From Legionella sp. (GTDB lineage Bacteria > Pseudomonadota > Gammaproteobacteria > Legionellales > Legionellaceae), in NCBI GenBank assembly GCA_030680075.1, contig JAUXWR010000494.1, forward strand, positions 1 through 64,000: DNA of 64,000 bases, given 5' to 3'. Position numbers and translations under genes: made by a program. The notes under the pieces were generated by a model, which was not told where the DNA came from, ran no database searches, and worked only from the letters and a program-made list of their open reading frames with translations. Below, in pieces: positions 39,071 to 49,048 of the stretch (positions are counted from its first letter, which is position 1; each line of letters begins with the position of its first letter).

Positions 39071-39817
39071 TTAATCCATGTACATTCCACCATTCACGTG
39101 AATGGTTTCCCCAGTAATATAACTTGCACTATCAGATGCTAAAAAAGCAACTGTTTCTGCAATATCTTCTACTTTACCTAAACGCTTCATGGGAATACGT
39201 TTAAGCATCTCATCCTTAACCATATCAGGCAATACCTGCGTCATATCGGTATCGATAAAGCCAGGCGCTACCACATTGACCGTAATGCCACGACTGGCCA
39301 TTTCCTGTGCCAGTGATTTTGAAAAACCAATAATGCCGGCTTTGGCCGCGGTATAATTTCCCTGGCCAGAATTACCACTGGAACCTACAACAGAGCCGAT
39401 AGTAATAATACGACCCCAGCGAGCACGAAACATGGGTTTAATGCAAGCTTTACTCATCCGGTACACAGCATTGAGATTAGTTTCAATCACCCGGTACCAT
39501 TCTTCATCATCCATTCTTAATAATAAATTATCATTGGTGATTCCTGCATTATTCACCAGAATTGATGGTAACTTATTTTCATCAGAAAGTTGAGTCATTA
39601 ACCCTTCAACACTGTCTTTGCTGGTGACATCCAGGGTTATACCTTCACCTGCAAGGTTCATTTCTTTCAAATAATTACTAATGGCTAAGGCACCATCCGT
39701 AGAGGTAGCTGTGCCAATTACATAGGCGCCCTTTTGGGCTAAAGAAATGGCGATAGCTTTACCAATGCCTCGACTGGCTCCTGTAACCAAAGCTGTTTTA
39801 TCTTGCAGTATAGTCAT
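39071..39817 (-). CDS. fabG: 3-oxoacyl-ACP reductase
   Basis: FabG reduces beta-ketoacyl-ACP with NADPH. The 248-residue SDR protein has the cofactor loop TGASRGIGKAIA, the NNAG motif VNNAGIT and the catalytic Ser/Tyr/Lys in GSVVGSSGNSGQGNYTAAKA. The C-terminus INVNGG-like ETIHVNGGMYMD is typical of FabG. It starts 9 bp after fabD. Confidence 0.96.
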   Translation of the reverse strand: MTILQDKTALVTGASRGIGKAIAISLAQKGAYVIGTATSTDGALAISNYLKEMNLAGEGITLDVTSKDSVEGLMTQLSDENKLPSILVNNAGITNDNLLLRMDDEEWYRVIETNLNAVYRMSKACIKPMFRARWGRIITIGSVVGSSGNSGQGNYTAAKAGIIGFSKSLAQEMASRGITVNVVAPGFIDTDMTQVLPDMVKDEMLKRIPMKRLGKVEDIAETVAFLASDSASYITGETIHVNGGMYMD

Positions 39818-39826
39818 TGGAACTCC

Positions 39827-40786
39827 TTAATGACAACAGCCTTCACGGGCTGTAAATTGAGATAATGCCTGTTCTAACGACGAATTGTCATGAACACTAA
39901 TAGTAGATAACGACTTATCAATTCGTTTTACCAATCCGCCTAAAACTTTGCCAGGCCCGCATTCAACTATCCATTGAACACCCTTTGACTGAATCAATTG
40001 AATGGTTTCAACCCATCTGACTGGCTTATACAATTGCTCTTTAAGCAGTCGTCGGATTTGTTCAGGCGACTGATAAATACTTAAATCCACGTTGCTGATT
40101 ACAGCCACGTCCGGCTCTTTAAAGTTGGCCACAGCTAAATACTCTTCAAACCGGTTAGCTGCATTGACTAATAAAGAGCAATGACAGGGCACACTAACAG
40201 GGATCACCTTAGCCATGCGCGCACCCTCTTCATCAGCAAGAGCAACTGCTCGCTCAATCGCTGGTGCGTGACCTGCGATGACAACTTGCCCTATCGCATT
40301 AAAATTGGCAGGCGTCACCAATTCTGTTTCGGTGCTGGCTCGTGAGCAAATTTTGGTGACTTCTTCATCCGATAATCCAACAATAGCAGCCATTGCTCCT
40401 TGCCCAAGAGGAATGGTCTCTTGCATGAGCCGACCGCGAATACCAACCAGTTTTGCGGCATCAGTTAAACTAATCGCATTCGCACAGACTAACGCTGCAT
40501 ACTCGCCAAGGCTGTGACCAGCCATATATGAACCTTTTGGAAGGCCTGCCTGTTGCAGTACTTTAAAAACAGCGACATCGGCAGTTAACATGGCTACCTG
40601 GGTATTTTCAGTTTGATTAAGAGCGGCCTCAGGTCCATTTTGGGTTAGCTGCCATAGGTCGTAGCCCATGCAATCTGAAACCGTTTGAAATGTTTCTGAA
40701 ATAGATGGATAAAGTTCTGCTAACTCGCTAAGCATGCCGATGGACTGCGATCCTTGCCCGGGAAAAACAAATGCCAAATTAGTCAT
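39827..40786 (-). CDS. fabD: Malonyl-CoA:ACP transacylase
   Basis: FabD transfers malonyl from CoA to ACP. The 319-residue protein starts with FVFPGQGSQSIGML and has nucleophile Ser92 in GHSLGEYAALV and His202 in SVPCHCSLL. It follows fabH after 23 bp and precedes fabG by 9 bp. Confidence 0.96.
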   Translation of the reverse strand: MTNLAFVFPGQGSQSIGMLSELAELYPSISETFQTVSDCMGYDLWQLTQNGPEAALNQTENTQVAMLTADVAVFKVLQQAGLPKGSYMAGHSLGEYAALVCANAISLTDAAKLVGIRGRLMQETIPLGQGAMAAIVGLSDEEVTKICSRASTETELVTPANFNAIGQVVIAGHAPAIERAVALADEEGARMAKVIPVSVPCHCSLLVNAANRFEEYLAVANFKEPDVAVISNVDLSIYQSPEQIRRLLKEQLYKPVRWVETIQLIQSKGVQWIVECGPGKVLGGLVKRIDKSLSTISVHDNSSLEQALSQFTAREGCCH

Positions 40787-40809
40787 GATAAAGTCTAAAC
40801 CTCTAAAAG

Positions 40810-41766
40810 CTAGTATTGTATCACCATGGCGCCCCAGGTCATTCCCCCACCAAACGACTCTAATAATAGCATGTCGCCTCGCTTGACCCGATTTTCTTTG
40901 ATAGCAAAATCAAGCGCGAGTGGAATGGACGCAGCTGAAGTATTACCTTGATTTTCTATAGTGACAATAACCTGAGCCATGGGCAAATCCAGTTTTTTTG
41001 CAATTCCTTGAATGATTCGTATATTTGCTTGATGCGGAATAAGCCAGTTTATGTCTGATTTACGTAAATTGCTTACTTCCAAAACTTCATCAACAATGTC
41101 ACCCATAATATTTACGGCAATTTTAAATACTTCATTTCCGCGCATACCAATAAGTGCTGCTTCATCTTTTAGGAATGAATAGTTTGGATAGGTCAATAGT
41201 TCGTTAGCATCAAAAGATGAGTGAAGTACGCTTGATACAATTCCGGGTTTATCATCAGCGCTTAGTATTGCAGCGCCGGCACCATCACCAAATAAAACAC
41301 AGGTTGATCTATCGTCCCAATCCAGTGCGCGAGACATGCTCTCACTGCCAACCACCATTACATTTCGGGCAGATCCGTTGTTGATAAATTGCTTGGCAAT
41401 GTCCATTGCATAAACAAAACCGCTGCATGCCGCACTAATATCAAAGGCAGGAATGGGTTTTTTTATGGATAATGCTTTTTGGACATGACAGGCCATGCTT
41501 GGGAAAAAGTGATTAGGCGTGCAGGTGGCGACAAGGATTAAATCAATATCGTCAGCTTCAATAGTAGAAGATTCCAATGCATTTTTAGCCGCTTCTGACG
41601 CCATAAAAGACGTAGTTTCGTGCGGGGCGGCAATGTGTCTGCTGCTAATACCTGTTCGCGAGAAAATCCACTCATGCGTTGTATCAAGTTTTTTTTCCAG
41701 CTCAAAATTAGTGAGATTACGCTCTGGTAAATAACTGCCTGTTCCATTAATAACGGCATTTTTCAT
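40810..41766 (-). CDS. fabH: Beta-ketoacyl-ACP synthase III
   Basis: FabH starts fatty-acid synthesis by condensing acetyl-CoA (or branched acyl-CoA) with malonyl-ACP. The 318-residue protein has catalytic Cys114 ([12 protein letters not shown]), His245 ([10 protein letters not shown]) and Asn275 ([10 protein letters not shown]). Its ATG overlaps the plsX stop by 4 bp. Confidence 0.96.
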   Translation of the reverse strand: MKNAVINGTGSYLPERNLTNFELEKKLDTTHEWIFSRTGISSRHIAAPHETTSFMASEAAKNALESSTIEADDIDLILVATCTPNHFFPSMACHVQKALSIKKPIPAFDISAACSGFVYAMDIAKQFINNGSARNVMVVGSESMSRALDWDDRSTCVLFGDGAGAAILSADDKPGIVSSVLHSSFDANELLTYPNYSFLKDEAALIGMRGNEVFKIAVNIMGDIVDEVLEVSNLRKSDINWLIPHQANIRIIQGIAKKLDLPMAQVIVTIENQGNTSAASIPLALDFAIKENRVKRGDMLLLESFGGGMTWGAMVIQY

Positions 41767-42791
41767 AGCAATAACCCTTGATTGATAAATTCGTTGATCT
41801 GATCACGCACCAAATCAATAACATTATTCTTTACTTGCAATATCGCTTCTTCTATCGCGTATTCGAAGGCTATCTCACTGGCACCACCATGACTTTTAAC
41901 CACGATGCCATTAAGACCAAGCAAGCTTGCACCATTATAACGTGCAGGATCCATACGTTTTTTTAAATGACCTAGCGCCGGCATTGCCACAAAACCCATG
42001 AGTTTCGTCAGGAAATTTCTTGAAAAAGATTCTTTAAGTGAAGACAGCATGAGTTTTGCTAATCCTTCACTGGCTTTTAAAGCAACGTTTCCAACAAACC
42101 CATCGCAGACGACCAAATCAACGTTACCGGTGTAAAAATCATCCCCTTCAACATAACCAACATAGTTCATGAGGTTACATTCCGCTAACATGTGTGCTGT
42201 ACGCTTGACCTGATCATTACCTTTGATTTCTTCGACCCCAATATTCAAGAGAGCTATCTTGGGTCTCGTTTTTTTGTCAACGGCTTGAATTAGTGCAGAA
42301 CCCATAACAGCAAATTGAAATAGATGTTCAGCACAAGAGTCAACATTCGCACCCAGATCAATCACGCGAGTTTTACCATGCATGGTAGGCAGTTCTGCGA
42401 TAATGGCGGGTCGATCTATACCTGGTAATGTTTTGAGAACGAAACGGGCTGTAGCCATCAAGGCGCCTGTATTTCCGGCACTTACGCAAGCCTGAGCCCG
42501 CCCTTCCTTGACTTGATTAATAGCGACCCGCATGGAAGAGTCTTTTTTATTGCGCATCGCATGCGAGGGCAATTCATCCATTGCAACAACTTCAGAGGCA
42601 TGGACAATAGAGAACTGGCTACTATTGAGCAAGCCATGTTTTTTTAAATGCGCATTGATCTGCGTTTGATCACCGACTAATACCAGTTTCAAACCAGGAT
42701 TGTGTTTGACAGCGCGAACACAAGCAGGAATCAGAACCTTTAGGCCGTGATCCCCGCCCATCACATCAACAGCAATGGTGATGTTTTTCAA
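41763..42791 (-). CDS. plsX: Phosphate acyltransferase
   Basis: PlsX makes acyl-phosphate from acyl-ACP for phospholipid synthesis. The 342-residue protein begins [16 protein letters not shown] and contains [30 protein letters not shown] and [19 protein letters not shown], all family hallmarks. It sits between rpmF and fabH in the usual order. Confidence 0.96.
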   Translation of the reverse strand: MKNITIAVDVMGGDHGLKVLIPACVRAVKHNPGLKLVLVGDQTQINAHLKKHGLLNSSQFSIVHASEVVAMDELPSHAMRNKKDSSMRVAINQVKEGRAQACVSAGNTGALMATARFVLKTLPGIDRPAIIAELPTMHGKTRVIDLGANVDSCAEHLFQFAVMGSALIQAVDKKTRPKIALLNIGVEEIKGNDQVKRTAHMLAECNLMNYVGYVEGDDFYTGNVDLVVCDGFVGNVALKASEGLAKLMLSSLKESFSRNFLTKLMGFVAMPALGHLKKRMDPARYNGASLLGLNGIVVKSHGGASEIAFEYAIEEAILQVKNNVIDLVRDQINEFINQGLLL

Positions 42792-42796
42792 GGGTA

Positions 42797-42988
42797 TTAC
42801 TCTTGTTCGTATACGTTATCGTTATCTAAAACTTTTTTACCGCGATAGTAACCGTCCGGTGTCAGGTGATGACGAAGATGCGTTTCACCAGTTGTAGCAT
42901 CTACTGATAAAGTAGGTTTGGTTAACGCATCGTGTGAACGACGCATATCACGTTTAGAGCGTGATTTCTTATTTTGTTGTACGGCCAT
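42797..42988 (-). CDS. rpmF: 50S ribosomal protein L32
   Basis: [20 protein letters not shown] is the standard L32 start; I use ATG 42988, which has AGGAG 7 bp upstream, rather than the ORF's first Met 18 bp earlier. The 63-residue product is basic and lacks the CxxC zinc pair of some L32 proteins. It is cotranscribed with yceD upstream and plsX downstream. Confidence 0.95.
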   Translation of the reverse strand: MAVQQNKKSRSKRDMRRSHDALTKPTLSVDATTGETHLRHHLTPDGYYRGKKVLDNDNVYEQE

Positions 42989-43075
42989 TGCATTACTCCT
43001 AGGCAATTTGTATTCGTTGGGCTGAATTTTACCGATTTTTTAGCGGTAATCCAAGCATTACTTTATATTTTATAA

Positions 43076-43507
43076 CTAAGTGACGTTTTTAGCACTAATA
43101 AATTGGTCTACCTCTCTATTGCAATCCTCATAATTAAAGTGTTGTTGGGGGCTATATAAATGTAACTCATCGGTAATTAACTCGATTAAATCAACGTGAT
43201 TATCTTTAACAACTATACATTCATAATCATTCATTAATGTATTGGCAAGTTCATCAGAATCAGAAACAGCGAGAATGCTTTTATTTGAATAATGATGAGC
43301 AAACTCATGCAAGCAGCGTTGACAGATAAAAGTCAGATCGCCTGCGATGGCCAGCTTTAAAAGAAAGTAGTTAGAATGAAACTCGACTGTAAACTCGCCT
43401 TCTATTGAGCAAGGGCCTGCAATATTCGCGGGAATTCTTTCGGTTATTTCAACACGAAATTTTTCTTTGTCGGCATTCGCCGCATGTGTTTTAAGATTAA
43501 TTAACAT
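43076..43507 (-). CDS. yceD: YceD/DUF177-family protein, 23S rRNA accumulation factor
   Basis: I place the start at ATG 43507 (about 143 residues), 12 bp inside the open frame's TTG. The family signature is LTFICQRCLHEFAHHYSNK and a later NDYECIVVKDNHVDLIELI, ending YSPQQHFNYEDCNREVDQF. In E. coli YceD is required for normal 23S rRNA levels. It is the first gene of the rpmF-plsX-fab run and is divergent from mnmA; the 130-bp AT-rich intergenic space presumably holds both promoters. Confidence 0.88.
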   Translation of the reverse strand: MLINLKTHAANADKEKFRVEITERIPANIAGPCSIEGEFTVEFHSNYFLLKLAIAGDLTFICQRCLHEFAHHYSNKSILAVSDSDELANTLMNDYECIVVKDNHVDLIELITDELHLYSPQQHFNYEDCNREVDQFISAKNVT

Positions 43508-43639
43508 AGGGTCGCTCAAAAGATCGCTATAATAACTGACTCAATTAAAAATTGCGATTTATATATTACAAAAAATCACGTAAAATAGCCTGTTTTAACG
43601 TCTTTCAATCAAGAAAGGTGTGTTTTTTGCAAGTTGTAG

Positions 43640-44710
43640 ATGAAAACTAAAGTAATAATTGGTATGTCAGGCGGTGTCGATTCTTCTGTGGCGGCTTATT
43701 TGTTGAAAGAACAAGGCTATCAGGTAGAAGGTCTCTTTATGAAAAACTGGGAACAGGATGATGCTGATGGTTATTGTGCGGCAGAGGCTGACTTCGCGGA
43801 TGCAAAAGCTGTCGCGAATCAACTGGATATCCCCCTTCATAGCGTGAATTTTGCCAAAGAATATTGGGATCGAGTTTTTTCCTATTTTCTGCGGGAATAT
43901 GAGTTGGGGCGCACACCTAATCCTGATGTTCTCTGTAATAAAGAAATTAAATTTAATGCTTTTTTAAATCATGCATTAACATTAGGTGCGGACTTTATCG
44001 CAACAGGGCATTACGCAAAAACGCGTGATGGTTTGTTATATAAGGCAAAAGATCGCGAAAAAGATCAGACCTATTTTTTGCACGCCGTTGATAAATCGGC
44101 CCTTGCTAAAACACTATTTCCCGTTGGCGACTACCAAAAAGCTGACATCAGGCAACTTGCCAAAGATATGGGATTAGTAACGCATAATAAAAAAGACTCA
44201 ACGGGCATTTGTTTCATTGGTGAAAAGCGCTTTAAAACGTTTCTCAACGAATTTATTCTGGCAAAACCAGGCGAGATGAGAAGTGCGAGCGGTGAATTAT
44301 TAGGTCAGCATGATGGATTAATGTTTTATACGCTAGGCCAAAGGCAAGGCTTGGGCATTGGAGGGCGTCAATCCTCTAGTGAAGAACCGTGGTATGTTGT
44401 CGATAAAGACACTAAATCAAACACACTGATTGTGGCTCAAGGCAACCATCCCCTGCTTTATTCTCAAGGGTTAATATGTGGCTCTATCCATTGGATTGGA
44501 GATTTTAAGGATACTTTGCCCCTCACCTGCTACGCAAAAACACGTTATCGCCAGCCTGAGCAAGCTTGCATTATATCGCCAGCTACTGATAATCAGCATT
44601 ATATTATGTTTTCAGCGTTGCAGCGTGCCGTGACGCCGGGGCAGTACATTGTATTTTACGAAAAGAACCAATGCCTGGGTGGTGCCACTATTGAGCAAGT
44701 TATTCGATAA
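43640..44710 (+). CDS. mnmA: tRNA-specific 2-thiouridylase
   Basis: MnmA thiolates U34 of tRNA-Lys, -Glu and -Gln. The 356-residue protein has the PP-loop [15 protein letters not shown] and the two catalytic cysteines Cys99 ([13 protein letters not shown]) and Cys191 ([13 protein letters not shown]). The C-terminal domain has [14 protein letters not shown]. The ATG is preceded by a spaced GAAAGG. It is divergent from yceD; erpA follows after 39 bp. Confidence 0.96.
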   Translation: MKTKVIIGMSGGVDSSVAAYLLKEQGYQVEGLFMKNWEQDDADGYCAAEADFADAKAVANQLDIPLHSVNFAKEYWDRVFSYFLREYELGRTPNPDVLCNKEIKFNAFLNHALTLGADFIATGHYAKTRDGLLYKAKDREKDQTYFLHAVDKSALAKTLFPVGDYQKADIRQLAKDMGLVTHNKKDSTGICFIGEKRFKTFLNEFILAKPGEMRSASGELLGQHDGLMFYTLGQRQGLGIGGRQSSSEEPWYVVDKDTKSNTLIVAQGNHPLLYSQGLICGSIHWIGDFKDTLPLTCYAKTRYRQPEQACIISPATDNQHYIMFSALQRAVTPGQYIVFYEKNQCLGGATIEQVIR

Positions 44711-44749
44711 TACGGTACAATTATATATAGACAGTTTTTTGGAGAATTT

Positions 44750-45139
44750 ATGAGCGCTATCGACATTGCTCCTGTAGCAACCTCTACGGGAATTTATTTT
44801 TCAGTTAGTGCCGCGGAAAAAGTAGCATCATTAATTGCGGAAGAAAATAATCCCAATCTGAATTTACGCGTGGTAATTAATGGAGGCGGTTGCTCAGGCT
44901 TTCAATATGGCTTTACCTTTGATGAAAATATACAAGATGATGATACCGTGGTCATTCAGCATTGCAGCAATGGTCAAGCGGTGAAATTACTGGTGGATTC
45001 TATTTGCCTCCAGTATGTCAGCAACGCTGAAATTGATTATGTGAAGAACATTCAAGGTGAACAGTTCGTTATCCGTAATCCAAATGCCAAAACGACTTGC
45101 GGTTGCGGCTCATCCTTTAGCATGGGTGATGATGAGTAG
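44750..45139 (+). CDS. erpA: Iron-sulfur cluster insertion protein ErpA
   Basis: The 129-residue A-type carrier has the three cluster-binding cysteines in [14 protein letters not shown] and [11 protein letters not shown]. The extended N-terminus and internal [19 protein letters not shown] fit ErpA better than IscA. It delivers Fe-S clusters to enzymes such as IspG/IspH. A GGAG site lies 8 bp before the ATG. Confidence 0.9.
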   Translation: MSAIDIAPVATSTGIYFSVSAAEKVASLIAEENNPNLNLRVVINGGGCSGFQYGFTFDENIQDDDTVVIQHCSNGQAVKLLVDSICLQYVSNAEIDYVKNIQGEQFVIRNPNAKTTCGCGSSFSMGDDE

Positions 45140-45154
45140 TCCACAAATCAATAT

Positions 45155-45192
45155 AGGCTAATCATAAGCCAAAGCTTGTAGATGATTAGCCT
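45155..45192. terminator. Inverted repeat between convergent erpA and hypothetical gene
   Basis: AGGCTAATCAT (45155-45165) and ATGATTAGCCT (45182-45192) form a perfect 11-bp stem with a 16-base loop. It lies between the stops of two convergent genes. A terminating T-run is lacking, so bidirectional termination is likely but not certain. Confidence 0.6.
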
Positions 45193-45203
45193 CTGACTCC
45201 AAT

Positions 45204-45743
45204 TTAATTGGGATATCCGGGAAGAACACCACCCGAAGTTGAATCAGGCTCATTATTTCTATTTGGAGTGACCTCTTTATCCCTCGGTGCTGCTCCAAAA
45301 AAACAACATAAAGAGTTAAAGAATCCTGATTGTTGTGGGGGAGATTTTTGATGTACCTTGCCAGGCATTTTATTATCTTCATACACAAGGTTATTTTTTT
45401 CAGAAACATTGATTTCATGAGATTCCTGCGCCAATGGTTTATCTGCCCCTCCTAATGTATCTTGATGAAATTCTCCCTTTTCCTGATGGCGGTTCTTATT
45501 ATTAGGCAGAAAAGCACCATCCTCGTGATCATTTATTAAATCACTTATAGCCTTACCGCCAATTACGAGGCCAAAGTAAAAAGATACAGCTGCTCCCAAA
45601 AAAATTGATAAAAAGAATGAAAATAAGGGGAATCCAACGCCAGGTACGAAGACAATAGGATTTAATACGACGGCTCCTGCGAATAAACCTATACCTGCGC
45701 AAATAAATCCAAGTGCTATTAATAATCTATATTTTGCCTGCAT
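45204..45743 (-). CDS. Hypothetical protein with N-terminal membrane hairpin and polar tail
   Basis: The 179-residue protein has two N-terminal hydrophobic segments (YRLLIALGFICAGIGLFAGA and FFLSIFLGAAVSFYFGLVI). A ~110-residue polar, low-complexity region follows (NNKNRHQEKGEFHQDTLGG) and contains FFNSLCCFFGAA. The adjacent Cys pair in a hydrophobic patch would be a plausible lipidation site in a eukaryotic host, but that is speculation. AAAAGGAA precedes the ATG. No family is recognised. Confidence 0.68.
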   Translation of the reverse strand: MQAKYRLLIALGFICAGIGLFAGAVVLNPIVFVPGVGFPLFSFFLSIFLGAAVSFYFGLVIGGKAISDLINDHEDGAFLPNNKNRHQEKGEFHQDTLGGADKPLAQESHEINVSEKNNLVYEDNKMPGKVHQKSPPQQSGFFNSLCCFFGAAPRDKEVTPNRNNEPDSTSGGVLPGYPN

Positions 45744-45822
45744 AATAGTTCCTTTTTATCCTATTAAATGAGGCCAAGTGTAACATTTTCATATTAAGCG
45801 AGTATTAAGCAGGCATTTTGAA

Positions 45823-46047
45823 CCTCACAATCTTTTGCACAGGAGAATTTTTAAATGCAGGTAAATAACTCGTCTTTGCGAGGCGCAGACGAAGCAACCC
45901 AGTGACCTTATCAGCAATAGATGCGCTAATTAGCTTTTCCAAGGCCACTGGATTGCTTCACTTTGTTCGCAAAGACGTGCATTTTTGCCGAGATTAAAAA
46001 TTGTCCTCACAACCCTTTGCACAAGAGAATTTTAAATGCAGGTAAAT
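45823..46047. repeat. Palindromic element (45871-45977) flanked by ~44-bp direct repeats
   Basis: The core starts CGTCTTTGCGAGGCGCAGAC and ends TTTGTTCGCAAAGACG, with internal GAAGCAACCCAGTG / CACTGGATTGCTTC, giving a long imperfect hairpin of 107 bp. This 'CGTCTTTGCGAG..GAAGCAA' type is a widespread bacterial MITE-like repeat. Near-identical direct repeats starting CCTCACAA and ending TTTAAATGCAGGTAAAT flank it at 45823-45867 and 46005-46047. This and the family-2 repeat that follows account for most of the 466-bp gene-free stretch 45744-46209. Confidence 0.75.
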
Positions 46048-46053
46048 GCCCTC

Positions 46054-46148
46054 TTTGCGAGCTTTTCTATGAAATCCAGCAACGTATAGCACTAGCTTTT
46101 TAGCCCTTACCCTGATTGAAGCACGCTTAATGGGTGTCGTCCTGGAAT
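46054..46148 (-). repeat. Dispersed ~90-bp repeat, family 2, copy 2 (inverted)
   Basis: On the minus strand this reads CCAGGACGACACCCATTAAG...AGGGCTAAAAAGCTAGTGCT...TAGAAAAGCTCG, matching copy 1 (15809-15900) with scattered differences and copy 3 (58944-59012) in part. Confidence 0.75.
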
Positions 46149-46209
46149 TTAGCGGGCTTAGGGAGCAATGGAACAGGGCTCGCGGCATAAATATTTCGTA
46201 AATAAATAA

Positions 46210-47652
46210 TCAAAGGGAACCAGTTGGTTTGGGTGTCATTTTGAATGGCGATGATAGCTTATCAGTTTCTGCCAGACTTTCTTCCTTATCTTTTGCAACC
46301 ACCGTTGTATGAGAGGATCCTTCAGTGGGTTGTTTTTCTATTACATGAGAACTTGATGTTGTCGCTGGAGAATATGTTGGCATCAGCCCCCTCATGACAG
46401 CATAGCTACTGTCTCCCTGTACTTCTAAGCTCGAATCAGCTGCTTCTATTTTCTCATGAGGACTTGGAGCAGGTGTAGGCACACCTTTTGGCATAAATGC
46501 TACCATGACAGCATCGCTGTCTGCTTTTTTATCCGTGCCTTGTACTCTTAAGCCAAAATGAGCATCCTCAGGAAGCTGATCAATAGTCAATGCAAAAGGG
46601 AATTTTGAGTAAAACCAGGTATGGGCGTAATCAATAGGAATTTTCGGTGTAACAATGAGCGGGCCTAAAACATGGCCATTTGCTTCTAAATCGCTATGAG
46701 CATTCGCAAAATAAACAATACAGGATTTCTTTTCTAAATCGAGTGCCGTTTGCGCACGAAATTGATTCATATCGCCTGTATGAAACGCTTTTACGGCTTT
46801 GCCAGTCTCATCAAGCTCTAAGCCTAATCCTAACCCCCATGCAAGACGCTCTTTAACTTTTATGTCTACATGTTCAGCAGCAGGGTTTGTTTCTCCAGAC
46901 AGTTTTTGATTATCTTGGGCTAAACTAATTTGCCTAACAAACGCTTGTTGCATAATAGGACTGGGATCCTGCATCCAGACAGTCATCAACTTTGCATAAT
47001 CACTGGTTGTTGTGTAAAGGCTGTTAGCGGCATTAGCTATGGAAGATCCTGGCGGGAAAAAGCTACTATGCTCCATATCCAGAGCAGACTTACTAAAAAC
47101 ATACTCATGAGCTAAAATACCCAGTGAATTACCCGTTTGTTCCTCAATAACTCTTTGTAGATACTCGAGCCCCGTACCTGAGTAGGCATATTCCGTACCA
47201 GGGGTAAAACTCAAAGCAGCACTAGCATCAATCCCTAGTCCGGATGTGTGTGATAAGAGCATTCTTGGCGTTAATGCTTTAGCTCTTTCGATATCTACTT
47301 CACTTAATCGTTTGCCATGTTCATGAAAGAATTCTTCTAAAGGTAGAACTTCATGTAAAGGTCTATCTAAGCCACTCGCGGCACTTTCCCCAGGTCTACT
47401 TAAAACACCTTTGTCGATAAGTTTTAATACCAGGTAAGCAAAAACAGGCTTGCTCAAAGAGGCTGCACCGAAAACAGTATCATCCTGCACATCGCTCACA
47501 ATTGAACTATCACGTGTGTCGGTTGTGCCAATGTTTGTTGTTGACACAGTGGCGGCTTTACCATCTCTATACGCAATACTAACACCTGGTATATGAGCTT
47601 GACTCATAGTGGATTCAATCAGCTCGCGGTCAATTCCTGTAATTTCTGGCAT
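46210..47652 (-). CDS. Cytosolic class C beta-lactamase-fold serine hydrolase with long polar tail
   Basis: This 480-residue protein has the beta-lactamase/AmpH-type motifs: Ser65-x-x-Lys68 in GAASLSKPVFA, Tyr157 in AYSGTGLEYL (Y-S-G instead of Y-x-N) and HTG in AFHTGDMNQF in place of KTG. MLLSHTSGLG is also typical. The N-terminus (MPEITGIDRELIESTM) is not a signal peptide, so unlike true beta-lactamases it is not exported to the periplasm. Residues ~385-480 are Ser/Thr/Pro/Glu-rich (KDKEESLAETDKL). Cytosolic serine hydrolase or a translocated effector are both possible. It is monocistronic. Confidence 0.82.
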   Translation of the reverse strand: MPEITGIDRELIESTMSQAHIPGVSIAYRDGKAATVSTTNIGTTDTRDSSIVSDVQDDTVFGAASLSKPVFAYLVLKLIDKGVLSRPGESAASGLDRPLHEVLPLEEFFHEHGKRLSEVDIERAKALTPRMLLSHTSGLGIDASAALSFTPGTEYAYSGTGLEYLQRVIEEQTGNSLGILAHEYVFSKSALDMEHSSFFPPGSSIANAANSLYTTTSDYAKLMTVWMQDPSPIMQQAFVRQISLAQDNQKLSGETNPAAEHVDIKVKERLAWGLGLGLELDETGKAVKAFHTGDMNQFRAQTALDLEKKSCIVYFANAHSDLEANGHVLGPLIVTPKIPIDYAHTWFYSKFPFALTIDQLPEDAHFGLRVQGTDKKADSDAVMVAFMPKGVPTPAPSPHEKIEAADSSLEVQGDSSYAVMRGLMPTYSPATTSSSHVIEKQPTEGSSHTTVVAKDKEESLAETDKLSSPFKMTPKPTGSL

Positions 47653-47731
47653 AATTTAGTATTATCTCCTAGTTTGCAAAGAGGTCATCTTTTACCAGGA
47701 GTTTAAAGTTGTCCTGTGCAAAGACCCTATT

Positions 47732-48196
47732 TTAGTAAGGTTTTACCACCACAGTAGTCCCAATTCTTATGAAATTATGTTGCAACCATTTTGCCGCGGC
47801 AGGCGATACACGAATACATCCATGGCTGGCATTATAATTGGGTAACTCATAAGATCCATGGATCGCGTACAGAGGGGTAAAAAACATGCAATAAGGCATT
47901 TTTGCCCCACCGCCTCCTAATGGATAACGACTAGAGCGGCAATCGGCTCCTCGCATGCTAATGACGCTATAAGTTCCAGTAGGTGTACGACAGGAACGTT
48001 TAATATCCCTGCAATACCCGCTGCCACCAGAGGCCTTTCCACTTTTGATAACCTTTCCATTACTAATAGCAACCCACTTTAATTGCTTGGGATAAAAAAT
48101 AAACGTTTTAGAAGCATAGGAAGTAATAGATAAAACCGCGAGAACAGCCGATAGAGCTGTTGCTGAAAAATATTTTTTAAGGCGTAAAGCATCCAT
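47732..48196 (-). CDS. L,D-transpeptidase (YkuD family)
   Basis: The 154-residue protein has a signal peptide (YFSATALSAVLAVLSITSYA) and the YkuD catalytic pattern: AIHGSYELPNYNASHGCIRV with His and nucleophile Cys in SHGCIR. Such enzymes form 3-3 peptidoglycan cross-links or attach proteins to peptidoglycan. The short length means a bare catalytic domain without LysM or SPOR. It is monocistronic. Confidence 0.9.
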   Translation of the reverse strand: MDALRLKKYFSATALSAVLAVLSITSYASKTFIFYPKQLKWVAISNGKVIKSGKASGGSGYCRDIKRSCRTPTGTYSVISMRGADCRSSRYPLGGGGAKMPYCMFFTPLYAIHGSYELPNYNASHGCIRVSPAAAKWLQHNFIRIGTTVVVKPY

Positions 48197-48306
48197 GATA
48201 ATTCCGAGTGTTATTTACTCTATCCTAAATATAGGTCAAATTTTGATCATTTTCAGGATTTGTCAATAAAAATGATAGAGCGCAAACCACTCAGGATAGG
48301 TAGAAC

Positions 48307-49020
48307 TCAGGCGGAATCAGGGTTATCTTCCCATAAATTAATACCGGATTTTTTTATTAATAATTGGACAAATTTATCATGTTGCTCTATTTCTTGAGCG
48401 TTCGGCTGAATTACGGGAGAACTACTTGTCAGGATTTCCTGCATTGAATTGGCATTCAGTATAATTTCGTTTACAACATCAATATCGCCGTCAAAAAGGC
48501 TGCCCTGACCGCCTGTCATGGCCAGGTATACAAGTGCTAAAATTTCCGCATCAAGTAACGCGCCATGTAATTGTCGATTAGAGTTATCAATTTCATAACG
48601 TTTGCAAAGCGCGTCAAGACTGTTTCGTTGTCCGGGATGTTTTTCTCTTGCTAATACGAGCGTATCTAAAACAGTGCAATAGGTTTTTAATGGCTCAGGC
48701 CATTTAACTAAAGAAAGCTCGGCATTGATAAAACCCACATCAAATGGTGCGTTGTGAATAATTAATTCTGAATCATTAATGAAATCAATCAGTTCTTGCA
48801 CGATATCTTTAAATAAAGGCTTATCTTTTAAAAATTCGGTGCTTATTCCATGGACACGAAAAGCCCCTTCTTCTACTTCGCGTTGGGGATTTAAATAAAC
48901 GTGATAATTATTACCGGTAAGCTTTCTGTCAATCATTTCAACGCAACCAATTTCAATGATGCGATGCCCTGCTTCTGGATTAATACCGGTTGTTTCCGTA
49001 TCTAGGATTATCTGGCGCAT
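48307..49020 (-). CDS. dnaQ: DNA polymerase III epsilon subunit (3'-5' proofreading exonuclease)
   Basis: The 237-residue protein has the DEDDh exonuclease motifs: Exo I ILDTETTGINPEAGHRIIEI, Exo II HNAPFDVGFINAEL and Exo III HGALLDAEILALVYLAM. The C-terminal tail that binds the alpha subunit is present (FVQLLIKKSGINLWED). It lies 28 bp after rnhA on the same strand; the dnaQ/rnhA pair is common but is usually divergent in E. coli. Confidence 0.94.
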   Translation of the reverse strand: MRQIILDTETTGINPEAGHRIIEIGCVEMIDRKLTGNNYHVYLNPQREVEEGAFRVHGISTEFLKDKPLFKDIVQELIDFINDSELIIHNAPFDVGFINAELSLVKWPEPLKTYCTVLDTLVLAREKHPGQRNSLDALCKRYEIDNSNRQLHGALLDAEILALVYLAMTGGQGSLFDGDIDVVNEIILNANSMQEILTSSSPVIQPNAQEIEQHDKFVQLLIKKSGINLWEDNPDSA

Positions 49021-49048
49021 ATATAACTCAATAGTGTTTGTTCAGGGG

